Source: Bacteroidales bacterium (lineage in GTDB: Bacteria > Bacteroidota > Bacteroidia > Bacteroidales > NBLH01). From it: DNA of 26,110 nt. Positions 1 through 8,548 of the stretch are shown in pieces. The notes beneath the pieces are model-generated. The model worked only from the letters and a program-made list of their open reading frames with translations, was not told the DNA's origin and searched no databases. Every line of letters begins with the position of its first letter. The first letter of the stretch is position 1. Position numbers and translations under genes: made by a program. The stretch is taken from positions 1 to 26,110 of the forward strand of contig JALSLF010000050.1 in assembly GCA_026988445.1 (NCBI GenBank), given 5' to 3'.

Positions 1-260
1 ACTGAAAGTCCTACTCCACTTTGTGTACCAAAAATATTTAAAGGCATATTGGCATTTAATGCAGTTGTTTTAGGTGCTCCTTCAAAGCCCACCCATTGCT
101 GGCGGTTTATTATACCTACACAAATATCGCCTTGACTACCTGCAAAAGCCGGATTAATTTCTACTTTATCAAAAAATATATGACTAAAAACCGGGTCTTG
201 TTGTGCAATTATATTTGTCAGGCTGCTTAATAATGTTATTATTAAAAGTGCCCGTTTCAT
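1..260 (-). CDS. PorP/SprF family type IX secretion outer-membrane protein (N-terminal part, runs off left edge)
   Basis: The reading frame starts with ATG at 260 on the minus strand and stays open to the window edge, giving 86 residues. It begins with a signal peptide (MKRALLIITLLSSLTNIIA) followed by QQDPVFSH, then NPAFAGSQGD near residues 36-45 and NRQQWVGFEGAP near residues 52-63. A QQDP...NPAxAG start followed by RxQW is the usual N-terminus of PorP/SprF proteins. Those are outer-membrane barrel proteins of about 300 residues tied to the type IX secretion and gliding machinery of Bacteroidota. Only the first quarter is visible, so the barrel and any C-terminal domain cannot be judged. 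Many paralogues exist in each genome, so whether this is the core PorP or an accessory SprF-like copy is unknown. Confidence 0.85.
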   Translation of the reverse strand, partial: MKRALLIITLLSSLTNIIAQQDPVFSHIFFDKVEINPAFAGSQGDICVGIINRQQWVGFEGAPKTTALNANMPLNIFGTQSGVGLS

Positions 261-290
261 AAATAAATTATATGTTTTGGTTAATCTAAG

Positions 291-322
291 CAAAGTAAAT
301 AAAATTTTTTAATGATTGCAAA
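291..322 (-). promoter_or_regulatory. Candidate promoter for the PorP/SprF gene
   Basis: On the minus strand a TTTG (322-319) is followed after 20 bases by TTACTTTG (298-291), one mismatch from the Bacteroidota consensus TAnnTTTG. The element ends 31 bases before the ATG at 260. If real, the PorP gene has its own start of transcription and is not only read through from the arginase-like gene. Confidence 0.45.
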
Positions 323-460
323 CAACAATGGTTTTATTAAATTTTATTTAATATGGTAACAATATATGTGCCATAATCAAAATATATTATAATGCACTTT
401 CTTCTATTTTATACGTAAAATAAACTAAAATGTTGCTTTTTTTCCTTATTAATGAGTCGA

Positions 461-1621
461 TTATCTCATTTTTTGTAAATTTCTAAGCCAACGCTCCGGT
501 ATTTCCTGCTCGCATGCCAACTTGTAATCACGATAAGTGCATGCGATTATCTTTTTTTCTTCCGGCTGTTTTGGATTTGGAACTTCCATCCACCATCTAT
601 TGTTATTTGTATTTCGATAAAAAATAAGATTTTGATTTTTACTGTCAAAATTTACAATGTATTTGGTATATTTTTTTAATCCGGCTACCGGAAAGTCTTG
701 ATGCCTATTGGTAACTCCATCAATAAAATACCATATTATTTGAGCAACCAAATTAACTGTTTGATTATTTACATCGAAATTTGGATTTACATTGTAGATT
801 CCAAAAGAGCTAAGTCTGTCGCTGAGTCCTGCATACCGGGCTAATTGACAAATTTCTTCGCCGTAAAAACCATTTGCCGAAGGGTCGTTAAAAGCCGGAG
901 CTTCGGCTTGTTTTACAGCACTGATGTCAATACTTACTAAATCAGCATCACGAAATACGGGTTCCGATTCTTTTAAATTGGCACGTACATTTCCTAAACG
1001 AAATGCATCAAAACTCAATTTGTTCATTAATTTTTTTTCTTCTTTATTTACATAATAGGCTTGATAACCAATATTTGTGTAATTAAACAGATGTGCTCCT
1101 TGACGCAGTATTATATAGCCAATATGACTGTTTTCATCAAAATCATCGGTAATGTAGCCGATATCAAAACGAGAATCGATATTAACTACGTTAATTTGTT
1201 TTTTGAGTTCTTTATATGCAAGAAAATTTCCGTAGGTTAAATCTTGGCTTCCGCCAATAATCACAGGGAGGATATTAAGTTTGATGAGTTCTGCAACTAT
1301 ATGTCCCAGGGCAATATAAGTGTCGTTTAATGTTTTTCCGGTTTTTAAATTTCCCAAATCTGCAATAGGTGTATTTTCGGTTTGGTTTAGTCGGTAAAAT
1401 TTTTCCCGAATAATATCGGGTGCATTCGCAGTTCCTTTATTTCGAGTAATTCGCTCTTCGGGCACACCCAAAATCACAATTTGGTATTTATCTAAATTAG
1501 AGATTGGATTGTTGTTGGTGTTTTTATCAATATGGTAGAATGCATATTGATTATTTTTTATTTCTTGGCTGATATTTAGTTTATCCGTATCAATCTTATC
1601 GAAATATTCTAGTAATTCCAT
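461..1621 (-). CDS. Arginase/formiminoglutamase-fold protein with degenerate metal site
   Basis: This 386-residue protein is recognisable as a ureohydrolase-fold member by its ordered blocks: GVPEERITRNKGTANAPDIIR (residues 52-72), IIGGSQDLTYG (121-131), NIDSRFDIG (147-155) and SIDISAVKQAEAPAFNDP (230-247). Active arginases, agmatinases and formiminoglutamases bind two Mn ions through GGGHD, DAHxD and SxDxDxxDP. Here the first His is Gln126, the DAHxD His is Arg151 and the second Asp of the last motif is Ser234, so three of six ligands are gone while Asp149, Asp153 and Asp232 remain. The last 75 or so residues are an extra domain rich in aromatic residues (NRWWMEVPNP). Annotation pipelines often call such proteins formimidoylglutamase. 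From the sequence I doubt hydrolase activity. It lies between topA and a PorP-type gene, all on the minus strand, which suggests a role other than histidine breakdown. Function unknown. Confidence 0.8.
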   Translation of the reverse strand: MELLEYFDKIDTDKLNISQEIKNNQYAFYHIDKNTNNNPISNLDKYQIVILGVPEERITRNKGTANAPDIIREKFYRLNQTENTPIADLGNLKTGKTLNDTYIALGHIVAELIKLNILPVIIGGSQDLTYGNFLAYKELKKQINVVNIDSRFDIGYITDDFDENSHIGYIILRQGAHLFNYTNIGYQAYYVNKEEKKLMNKLSFDAFRLGNVRANLKESEPVFRDADLVSIDISAVKQAEAPAFNDPSANGFYGEEICQLARYAGLSDRLSSFGIYNVNPNFDVNNQTVNLVAQIIWYFIDGVTNRHQDFPVAGLKKYTKYIVNFDSKNQNLIFYRNTNNNRWWMEVPNPKQPEEKKIIACTYRDYKLACEQEIPERWLRNLQKMR

Positions 1622-1653
1622 TTTTAATTATATTTGTGCTATTTATTATAGTA

Positions 1654-1684
1654 CAAATATATAGTTTGAAAGACATATTTGCAA
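1654..1684 (-). promoter_or_regulatory. Candidate promoter of the arginase-like gene
   Basis: Read on the minus strand, TTG (1684-1682) is followed after 20 bases by TATATTTG (1661-1654), a full match to the Bacteroidota TAnnTTTG element. It ends 32 bases before the ATG at 1621. This argues that the gene can be transcribed independently of topA, whose stop lies 189 bases upstream of the ATG. Confidence 0.6.
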
Positions 1685-1697
1685 GTTAAATATAAAT

Positions 1698-1733
1698 CTT
1701 AAATCCGCAGCCGTTTTTTGCTGCGGATTTAAG
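1698..1733 (-). terminator. Strong hairpin behind topA, probable terminator
   Basis: Two perfectly complementary 14-base arms (1698-1711 and 1720-1733, core AAATCCGCAGC / GCTGCGGATTT) enclose an 8-base loop. It lies 77 bases past the topA stop and just before the promoter of the next gene. On the minus strand the hairpin is followed by AT-rich sequence and not by a clean T-run, so termination is inferred from position and stem strength. Confidence 0.55.
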
Positions 1734-1809
1734 GTTTTTGAGGAATATTTGATGTAATAACTCGAAAGTATGGTTTTAGATATAGTTGCTTTTTGGGCAC
1801 AATCTGTCC

Positions 1810-4323
1810 TTATTTTTTTGTTTTTTTCTTTTTACCTGCACCGGTTTCTATATCAATTATTTTTAAACAATCATCAAGACTAAGTTTATCGGCTTCCACA
1901 TTTTTATCTAAACGGAAATATTTTGTTTTAAATTTAATACATGGTCTTCCCCAGCGGTCTTTGATAATCCGTATATCCGGATTTTCAGGAAATTCTTTAA
2001 TTAATTTCTTTTTATCTGCTTCGCGCTTATCTTTTATGAGTTCAATAGCTCTTTCGAGCGTAATACTAAGCGGGTCGTCCGTTTTTTTCAAAGAAACAAA
2101 TTTCCCGTCGTGACGAACATAAGGGCCAAAACGTCCAACACCTATAACTACAACTTTGTCTTCAAACTTGCCGAGGGTACGCGGCAATGCAAAAAGTTTT
2201 AAGGCATCGTTTAACTCCAATGTATCTACACTCATGCCGGCTAAAAGGCTCGCATATTTAGGTTTTTCTTTATCATCAGAAGAACCGATTTGTACCATAG
2301 GACCATATCGACCAACACGAACAAAAACCGGTTTACCGCTTTCGGGGTCATCCCCTAAGTAACGACCTTCTTTATTATTTTTTAATAAATCAAGGGCATC
2401 TTCTAATGTTAGTGTTTCAATAAGTTGATTCTTGTTCAAGCTGGCAAACTCAGGTTTGTCGCCATTTTGAGCATCTCCTAATTGTACAATGGCACCGTAA
2501 CGTCCCATTCTTGCCAAAACAACTTTTCCTGTTTCAGGATCTTTGCCAAGAATTTTTTCGCCACTGCCACGCTCTGATTTTTCAAGTGTTTCTTCAACTT
2601 TTGGGTGAAAGGCTTTATAGAATTTATCAATCATTTTTGTCCATTCTAATTTGCCTAAAGAAATTTCGTCAAATTCTTTTTCTACTTTAGCCGTGAAATT
2701 ATAATCCATAATGGATTCAAAGTATTTGAGCAAGAAATCATTAACAATCATTCCGATATCTGTAGGGAATAATTTGGCTTTTTCTTTTCCGAAAATTTCA
2801 GTTTTTTCATTCTTTTTAACTTTATTACCGGATAATGTATATTGAATAAATTTACGTTCAAGTCCTTCGCGGTCTTCTTTTACAACATAACCGCGTTTTT
2901 GAATAGTTGAGATAACCGGTGCATAGGTTGATGGACGGCCAATTCCTAATTCTTCTAATTTTTTAACCAAACTTGCTTCGGTATATCTTGGAGCACTTTT
3001 TGAAAAACGTTGAATAGCATCAATTTTTTGCATATTTAAAACGGCATCCACATTAAGTTCGGGTAAACTTCCCTTAGCTGCATCACCATTTTCTTCATCT
3101 AATGATTCGATATAAACTTTAAGGAATCCTTCAAATTTAATGCGTTCGCCAGATGCAATAAATTTTCCGCTACAAGATGATGCTTTTATGAAAATATTGG
3201 TTTTTTCAATTAGAGCTTCACTCATTTGCGAAGCAATGGTTCTTTTCCAAATCAGCTCGTACAAACGTTTTTCTTGATAGGTGCCTTCAATTTGTCTGTT
3301 TTGCATGTATGAAGGGCGTATGGCTTCGTGTGCTTCTTGGGCACCTTTAATTTTTGATTTATAAGCTCTTTGTTTATGATATTTATCGCCAAATTCACTG
3401 ACAATTTGTTGTTTAATGGCTTTTAGCGCATCGTTTGATAGATTTACAGAATCGGTACGCATATAAGTTATTTTTCCGGATTCATATAATCTTTGTGCTA
3501 CCGACATGGTTTGTGAAACCGAAAAGCCTAATTTACGGCTTGCCTCTTGTTGCAAGGTTGATGTTGTAAAAGGAGGTGCAGGTGAACGTTTAGACGGTTT
3601 TCGTTCAATATCAATAATTTTGTATTCGGCAGATTTACATTTATTTAAAAAATCTTCTACTTCTTTCTCTGTTTTTAACTTTTTTTCATAATCTGCAATA
3701 AGTTCAACGGCTTTATTTCCCGTAGGAATTTCAAAAAGAGCCGTTATCTTAAAATTTGATTCGGGTTTAAAGTTTAGTATTTCCCGTTCGCGTTCAACAA
3801 TGAGTCTAACAGCTACTGATTGAACACGCCCTGCAGATAGTGCCGGTTTTACTTTTTTCCATAACACAGGAGAAAGTTCAAAGCCTACCAAACGGTCTAA
3901 AATTCGCCTGGCTTGTTGTGCCGCTACTAAATTTTCATCAATTTTCCGGGGGTTTTTTATGGCATTCAGAATAGCATCTTTGGTAATTTCGTGAAAAACA
4001 ATACGTTTTGTTTGACTGTCGTTTAATTTAAGTGTATCGTATAAATGCCATGCAATAGCTTCTCCTTCACGGTCTTCATCCGAAGCCAACCATACCGTTT
4101 CGGATTGTTTTGCTAACTTTTTTAATTCGGCAACAATTTTTTTCTTTTCGGGGCTGACAATATATTTAGGTTGATATTTATTTTTAACATCAATACCTAA
4201 ATCTTTTTTTGCCAAATCGCGAATATGTCCGTTACTGGATTTAACCAAAAAATCTTTTCCCAGAAATTTTTCAATTGTTTTGGCTTTTGCAGGGGACTCT
4301 ACTATAACTAAGTTTGATTTCAT
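1810..4323 (-). CDS. topA: DNA topoisomerase I (type IA)
   Basis: This enzyme relaxes negative supercoils by single-strand passage. The 837-residue protein opens with the TOPRIM block NLVIVESPAKAKTIEKFLG (residues 4-22, with Glu9) and has the acidic triad DEDRE at 82-86. LSAGRVQSVAVR lies at 162-173 and the nucleophile Tyr287 sits in GKITYMRTDSVNLS. PRYTEASLVKKLEELGIGRPSTYA follows in the usual place. The C-terminal third carries three copies of a TopA C-terminal repeat, seen as GKVVLARMGRYGAIVQLGD, GKPVFVRVGRYGPMVQIG and DKVVVIGVGRFGPYVRHDG. It ends in a lysine-rich tail. None of the four-Cys zinc ribbons found in E. coli TopA is present, which agrees with the repeat-type C-terminus of many other bacterial TopA proteins. 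Start and length are normal. It shares its strand with the arginase-like and PorP-type genes. Confidence 0.97.
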   Translation of the reverse strand: MKSNLVIVESPAKAKTIEKFLGKDFLVKSSNGHIRDLAKKDLGIDVKNKYQPKYIVSPEKKKIVAELKKLAKQSETVWLASDEDREGEAIAWHLYDTLKLNDSQTKRIVFHEITKDAILNAIKNPRKIDENLVAAQQARRILDRLVGFELSPVLWKKVKPALSAGRVQSVAVRLIVEREREILNFKPESNFKITALFEIPTGNKAVELIADYEKKLKTEKEVEDFLNKCKSAEYKIIDIERKPSKRSPAPPFTTSTLQQEASRKLGFSVSQTMSVAQRLYESGKITYMRTDSVNLSNDALKAIKQQIVSEFGDKYHKQRAYKSKIKGAQEAHEAIRPSYMQNRQIEGTYQEKRLYELIWKRTIASQMSEALIEKTNIFIKASSCSGKFIASGERIKFEGFLKVYIESLDEENGDAAKGSLPELNVDAVLNMQKIDAIQRFSKSAPRYTEASLVKKLEELGIGRPSTYAPVISTIQKRGYVVKEDREGLERKFIQYTLSGNKVKKNEKTEIFGKEKAKLFPTDIGMIVNDFLLKYFESIMDYNFTAKVEKEFDEISLGKLEWTKMIDKFYKAFHPKVEETLEKSERGSGEKILGKDPETGKVVLARMGRYGAIVQLGDAQNGDKPEFASLNKNQLIETLTLEDALDLLKNNKEGRYLGDDPESGKPVFVRVGRYGPMVQIGSSDDKEKPKYASLLAGMSVDTLELNDALKLFALPRTLGKFEDKVVVIGVGRFGPYVRHDGKFVSLKKTDDPLSITLERAIELIKDKREADKKKLIKEFPENPDIRIIKDRWGRPCIKFKTKYFRLDKNVEADKLSLDDCLKIIDIETGAGKKKKTKK

Positions 4324-4567
4324 ATTTTATCTAATCAGATTGAAAAAGAAAGTGTTTATACCGATAAATTTCTTTTACTTAAAATTATACCTTATAATAT
4401 ATATTCATCAGAAAATTTCACAAAATAAAGCATTTAGCGGGCAAAGTTCAAATTTTTTTCTAAAAATCAGATTAACAAAGCTTTAATAGCGGGGTGTAAC
4501 TCAGTGTTTATCAGTTGAATAATGCTTTGTTTATAATTTATACTTTTCTTGTAATGGTTTTTATTTT

Positions 4568-4575
4568 TATATTTG
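4568..4575 (+). promoter_or_regulatory. Candidate -7 element for the PBP gene
   Basis: TATATTTG matches the Bacteroidota -7 consensus TAnnTTTG and ends 21 bases before the ATG at 4597. The best -33 candidate, TTG at 4549-4551, leaves a 16-base spacer, a little shorter than usual. The 273-base divergent gap between topA and this gene (4324-4596) otherwise shows nothing recognisable; I found no convincing topA promoter in it. Confidence 0.55.
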
Positions 4576-4596
4576 CAAGAAAAGTTTACATAACTT

Positions 4597-7002
4597 ATGG
4601 AACAAACGACATCAGAATTTACTAAAAAGACGGTTAAGATATGGTGGATACTTATATTAAGTCCGGTCTTATTTATTGCAATTTTATTTACGCTAATAGC
4701 TTCCGGGAATTTATGGTTTTTACCGGAAAATATGCGTTTTATGCCCACATTTGAAGAACTGGAAAATCCGGAAAGCAATTTAGCAGCAGAAATTATTTCG
4801 GCAGACCAACAATTATTAGGCAAATATTATCGCGAAAACAGAACTGTAGTACAATTTGATAATTTATCACCTGTTTTGGTTAATGCATTGATTGCCACAG
4901 AGGATATACGTTTTTATGAACACTCGGGCATTGACCCGCGCGGATTGGGACGTGTTTTGTTTAAAACTGTAATTTTAGGTCAAAGAAATGCCGGAGGAGG
5001 AAGCACAATTACCCAACAACTTGCTAAAAATTTATTTCCCAGGGATAAAACCAAAAGATCAAAACTGGCAAAAATGTTTGTAATGGTAATGACTAAATTT
5101 AAAGAGTGGGTTATTGCTGTTAAATTGGAACGAAACTACACAAAAGAAGAGATTCTTGCCATGTATTTGAATACAGTAGAGTTTGGAAGTCAGGCATTTG
5201 GGATAAAATCAGCAGCCCGGACCTTTTTTGATAAATCTCCTGACTCTTTGAATTTGGAAGAAGCTGCCGTTTTAGTAGGTTTGTTAAAAGCACCGACATG
5301 GTACAGTCCGATAAGAAATCCGGAACGTTCAAAAAAACGGAGAAATGTTGTTTTAACGCAAATGTATAAATACGGATTTATCAATAAAGAGGTTTATGAT
5401 TCGACCAAAGCTCTGCCTTTAGTTACTCATTACAGTGTGGCTTCTCATACCAGTGGTATTGCTACTTATTTCAGGGAGTATCTTAGAAAAATCATGACTG
5501 CTAAAAAGCCGGAAAGAAAGAATTATGCATCTTGGCAAAGCCAAAAATTTTATGAAGATTCTTTGAGCTGGGCAAATAATCCCTTGTATGGGTGGTGCAA
5601 CAAAAATATAAAACCTAACGGTGAAGCTTATGATTTATATAGCGATGGATTAAAAATTTATACCACCATAAATGCTCGTATGCAAAAATATGCAGAAGAA
5701 GCTATGAAAGAGCATATGGGAACATATCTGCAACCTTTGTTTGATAAAGAAAAAAAACGTTCACGAAAAGCTCCTTTTGACTGGAAAATGAGCAATAAAC
5801 AAATTCAACGAATACTATATCTCTCAATGATAAGAAGTGAGCGGTATAGAGTTTTGAGAGAGGCAGGTGCTGATTCATCTGCAATCATTAAAAACTTTAA
5901 AACACCGGTAAGAATGCAGGTTTTTTCATGGAAAGGAGATATAGACACAACGATGACACCATGGGATTCTATTCGCTATTATAAAAAATTTCTACATGCC
6001 GGTGTAATGTCAATGGAACCTCAAACAGGATATGTAAGAGCATATGTTGGAGATATAAATTTCAAACATTTTAAGTTTGATAATGTAATGATTGCAAAAC
6101 GGCAGGTGGGTTCAACTTTTAAACCGATTATCTATACAGTGGCAATGATGCCCGGAGGTTTCTCGCCTTGCCATAAAATACCCAATGTCCCGGTTAGTTT
6201 TATTGCCCCAAATGATGAGGGTGAAGAAGCCGAATATACACCAAGATTTTCCAAATCTAAATTTGACGGGGAAATGATCCCTTTGAGAATGGGCTTGGCA
6301 CTGTCTTTAAATCAAGTTTCCGCATGGATTATGAAGCAATATAATCCTGCTACTTTTGTTCGACTTGCACACAAAATGGGCATAGTTAGTGAAATACCTG
6401 AAGTTTACTCTATTTGTGTGGGTGCGGCTGAAATCAGGCTTGCCGAGATGGTTGCTGCTTATGATACCTATGTTAATAAAGGTGTACAGGTTGAACCTGT
6501 TTTTGTTACCCGTATAGAAGATCAATATGGTAATATTGTGGCTACTTTTAAGCCTAAAAAACATGAGGTAATTAGTGAGCAAACGGCTTATAAAATGATA
6601 GATTTAATGAAAGGAGTTGTTGATTACGGTACAAGTACACGTTTGCGTTACAGATATAACTTTAAAAATGAAATTGCCGGTAAAACCGGAACTACAAATG
6701 ATAATTCTGATGGATGGTTTATTGGTATGGTGCCTAATTTGGTAACCGGAGTTTGGGTTGGTGGTGAGGAAAGAAGTATCCGTTTTGATAATGGAGCTTA
6801 TGGGCAAGGTGCGAATATGGCACTTCCTATTTGGGCACTTTATATGCAACGGGTATATGCGGATGAGGCTTTACAAATTAGTAAAGCAAACTTTGAAATC
6901 CCCCCGGGAATAGATTTGAGCCAGTTGGATTGTTCAAATTATAAAGAATCCGGCTCGGATAATCCGGAAGATTTTAATAATCCGGAGAATGATATTTTTT
7001 AA
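4597..7002 (+). CDS. Class A penicillin-binding protein (PBP1A-type transglycosylase/transpeptidase)
   Basis: This is a bifunctional peptidoglycan synthase anchored in the inner membrane. An N-terminal membrane segment spans about residues 15-40. The glycosyltransferase domain (about 65-240) shows ATEDIRFYEHSGIDPRG with catalytic Glu102, GGSTITQQLAKNLF, and RNYTKEEILAMYLNTVEFG. The transpeptidase domain has all three active-site motifs: S506-T-F-K509, S570-L-N572 and K696-T-G698. A linker of about 130 residues between the domains (TTINARMQKYAEEAM onward) is normal for the group. At 801 residues the length fits Bacteroidota PBP1A. The acidic, Asn-rich C-terminus (NPEDFNNPENDIF) is probably disordered. 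It is transcribed alone, with its own promoter element and a terminator right after the stop. Confidence 0.95.
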   Translation: MEQTTSEFTKKTVKIWWILILSPVLFIAILFTLIASGNLWFLPENMRFMPTFEELENPESNLAAEIISADQQLLGKYYRENRTVVQFDNLSPVLVNALIATEDIRFYEHSGIDPRGLGRVLFKTVILGQRNAGGGSTITQQLAKNLFPRDKTKRSKLAKMFVMVMTKFKEWVIAVKLERNYTKEEILAMYLNTVEFGSQAFGIKSAARTFFDKSPDSLNLEEAAVLVGLLKAPTWYSPIRNPERSKKRRNVVLTQMYKYGFINKEVYDSTKALPLVTHYSVASHTSGIATYFREYLRKIMTAKKPERKNYASWQSQKFYEDSLSWANNPLYGWCNKNIKPNGEAYDLYSDGLKIYTTINARMQKYAEEAMKEHMGTYLQPLFDKEKKRSRKAPFDWKMSNKQIQRILYLSMIRSERYRVLREAGADSSAIIKNFKTPVRMQVFSWKGDIDTTMTPWDSIRYYKKFLHAGVMSMEPQTGYVRAYVGDINFKHFKFDNVMIAKRQVGSTFKPIIYTVAMMPGGFSPCHKIPNVPVSFIAPNDEGEEAEYTPRFSKSKFDGEMIPLRMGLALSLNQVSAWIMKQYNPATFVRLAHKMGIVSEIPEVYSICVGAAEIRLAEMVAAYDTYVNKGVQVEPVFVTRIEDQYGNIVATFKPKKHEVISEQTAYKMIDLMKGVVDYGTSTRLRYRYNFKNEIAGKTGTTNDNSDGWFIGMVPNLVTGVWVGGEERSIRFDNGAYGQGANMALPIWALYMQRVYADEALQISKANFEIPPGIDLSQLDCSNYKESGSDNPEDFNNPENDIF

Positions 7003-7010
7003 TCTTTTCA

Positions 7011-7036
7011 TAGCCGCTTTAGCGGCTATTTTTGTT
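7011..7036 (+). terminator. Rho-independent terminator of the PBP gene
   Basis: TAGCCGCT (7011-7018) and AGCGGCTA (7021-7028) form a perfect stem, followed directly by a T-rich run (TTTTTGTTTT). It begins 8 bases after the PBP stop codon. Confidence 0.85.
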
Positions 7037-7108
7037 TTAATATATATCTTTTTAAGAAAATATTATTATATTTAAAAATAATAAAAAACCAAACCTAAAA
7101 ATTGTACT

Positions 7109-7801
7109 ATGGATAAAATTGTTAAAAATGCACAGGAAGCCATTGCTGAGATAAAAAGCAACAGCACGATTATGTTGGGTGGTTTCGGATTGTGCGGAAT
7201 TCCTGAAAACAGTATTAATGCCTTGTCAAAATCGGATATAAGCGGTTTGATTTGTATTTCAAATAATGCCGGTGTTGATGATTTCGGACTTGGTTTGTTG
7301 TTAAAAAAACATCAAATTAGAAAAATGATTTCATCGTATGTTGGTGAAAATTCAGAGTTTGAGCGACAACTGCTTAGCGGTGAGTTAGAAGTTGATTTAA
7401 TACCCCAAGGTACGCTTGCAGAACGAATTAGAGCCGGAGGCGCCGGTATTCCTGCTTTTTATGTTCCGGCTGGTTATGGAACAGAAGTTGCCGAAGGTAA
7501 AGAAATTCGTGAATTTAACGGAAAAATGCACCTATTGGAATACGGACTTACTGCCGATTTTGCCATTGTAAAAGCTAAATATGGTGATGCTTACGGGAAC
7601 TTAATCTATAATGAAACAGCCAATAATTTTAATAACATGATGGCAATGGCAGGAAAAATAACCATTGCAGAAGTAGAAGAGTTAGTGCCTGTTGGTGAAT
7701 TAAATCCTAATCATATTCATACTCCGGGAATTTTTGTTCAAAAAATTTTTCAGGGTAAGGATTATGAAAAACGAATTGAGTTTATTACTACAAGAGATTA
7801 G
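7109..7801 (+). CDS. scoA: 3-oxoacid CoA-transferase subunit A
   Basis: This is the alpha subunit of a two-gene family I CoA-transferase, most likely succinyl-CoA:3-oxoacid (acetoacetate) CoA-transferase. The 230-residue protein has the glycine-rich CoA-transferase signature GGFGLCGIPEN at residues 24-34. SNNAGVDDFGLGLLL and RAGGAGIPAFYVPAGYGTEVAEGKE, both usual for the A subunit, follow. The family moves CoA between succinate and acetoacetate or a related short-chain acid, in the cytoplasm. Substrate choice cannot be read from the sequence; acetate or butyrate transferases of the AtoDA type are close alternatives. Subunit B follows 31 bases downstream on the same strand, and a bidirectional hairpin closes the pair, so the two form an operon. 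Confidence 0.92.
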   Translation: MDKIVKNAQEAIAEIKSNSTIMLGGFGLCGIPENSINALSKSDISGLICISNNAGVDDFGLGLLLKKHQIRKMISSYVGENSEFERQLLSGELEVDLIPQGTLAERIRAGGAGIPAFYVPAGYGTEVAEGKEIREFNGKMHLLEYGLTADFAIVKAKYGDAYGNLIYNETANNFNNMMAMAGKITIAEVEELVPVGELNPNHIHTPGIFVQKIFQGKDYEKRIEFITTRD

Positions 7802-7832
7802 TTTTTTTGCACATTTTTAAAAAGAAATTATT

Positions 7833-8489
7833 ATGTCATTAGATAAAAACGGCATTGCTAAGCGCATTGCACAAGAATTAAAAAACGGTTACTATGTAAA
7901 TTTGGGAATTGGTATTCCTACCCTTGTTGCAAATTATATCCCCGAAGGCGTTGAAGTAATATTGCAATCGGAAAACGGTTTGTTGGGAATTGGAACTTTC
8001 CCGACAAAAGAAGAAGTTTCTGCAGATTTAATTAATGCCGGAAAACAGACTGTTACGGCTATTCCCGGAGCTGCTTTTTTTGATTCGGCAACAAGTTTTG
8101 CCATGATTCGCGGGGGACATGTAGATTTAACTGTATTAGGTGCTTTTGAAGTAAGCGAAGAAGGAGACATTGCCAGTTGGAAAATACCCGGTAAAATGGT
8201 TAAAGGAATGGGGGGGGCTATGGATTTAGTTGCTTCGGCTAAAAATATTATAGTTGCCATGCAACACACTAACCGAAAAGGAGAATCAAAATTACTTAAA
8301 AAATGCAGCTTACCTTTAACAGGTGTTTCCTGTGTAAAAAGAATTGTTACCAATTTAGCTGTTGTGGATATTACCGAAAACGGGTTTAAGTTGATTGAAA
8401 GGGCACCCGGAGTTAGTGTTGAAGAAATTAAAAATGCTACCGAAGGAAAATTAATTGTAGAAGGGGATATCCCTGAGATGAAAATTTAG
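7833..8489 (+). CDS. scoB: 3-oxoacid CoA-transferase subunit B
   Basis: This is the beta subunit that carries the catalytic glutamate of the family I CoA-transferase made with the gene just upstream. The 218-residue protein shows the subunit B pattern: VNLGIGIPTLVANYIP (residues 22-37), then QSENGLLGIG with the active-site Glu47, which forms the glutamyl-CoA thioester in this family. GGHVDLTVLGAFEVSEEGD and KGMGGAMDLV follow. Length and motif order are complete and normal. A run of seven G residues near 8213 encodes Gly-Gly within GMGGAMDL; it is in frame and not a break. With subunit A it links acetoacetate or short-chain acid pools to succinyl-CoA, which would suit an amino-acid- or short-chain-acid-using anaerobe, though that is inference. 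Confidence 0.92.
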   Translation: MSLDKNGIAKRIAQELKNGYYVNLGIGIPTLVANYIPEGVEVILQSENGLLGIGTFPTKEEVSADLINAGKQTVTAIPGAAFFDSATSFAMIRGGHVDLTVLGAFEVSEEGDIASWKIPGKMVKGMGGAMDLVASAKNIIVAMQHTNRKGESKLLKKCSLPLTGVSCVKRIVTNLAVVDITENGFKLIERAPGVSVEEIKNATEGKLIVEGDIPEMKI

Positions 8490-8509
8490 GTTTAAAAATG
8501 AAATATTCG

Positions 8510-8548
8510 AAAATGCTTCAAATCAATATTTATTTTGGAGCATTTTTT
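8510..8548. terminator. Bidirectional hairpin between scoB and the permease gene
   Basis: AAAATGCT (8510-8517) pairs with AGCATTTT (8539-8546) around a 21-base AT-rich loop; some further pairing inside the loop is possible. T-runs on both outer sides allow termination from either direction. The right arm reaches the stop codon of the convergent permease gene (8547-8549). Confidence 0.7.

Noticed and set aside
1629..1636. Plus-strand TATATTTG upstream of the arginase-like gene
   Set aside because: There is no plus-strand gene downstream of it; in AT-rich DNA such 8-mers arise by chance.
4467..4823. 118-codon minus-strand frame over the PBP promoter and N-terminus
   Set aside because: It overlaps the promoter and start of a clear PBP gene and its product resembles no family I know.
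8205..8225. G-run in scoB as a possible frameshift
   Set aside because: The frame reads through cleanly into the family-typical GMGGAMDLV, so there is no break.
7934..8353. 139-codon frame on the minus strand inside scoB
   Set aside because: It is the antisense shadow of a well-supported enzyme subunit with an intact active-site motif.
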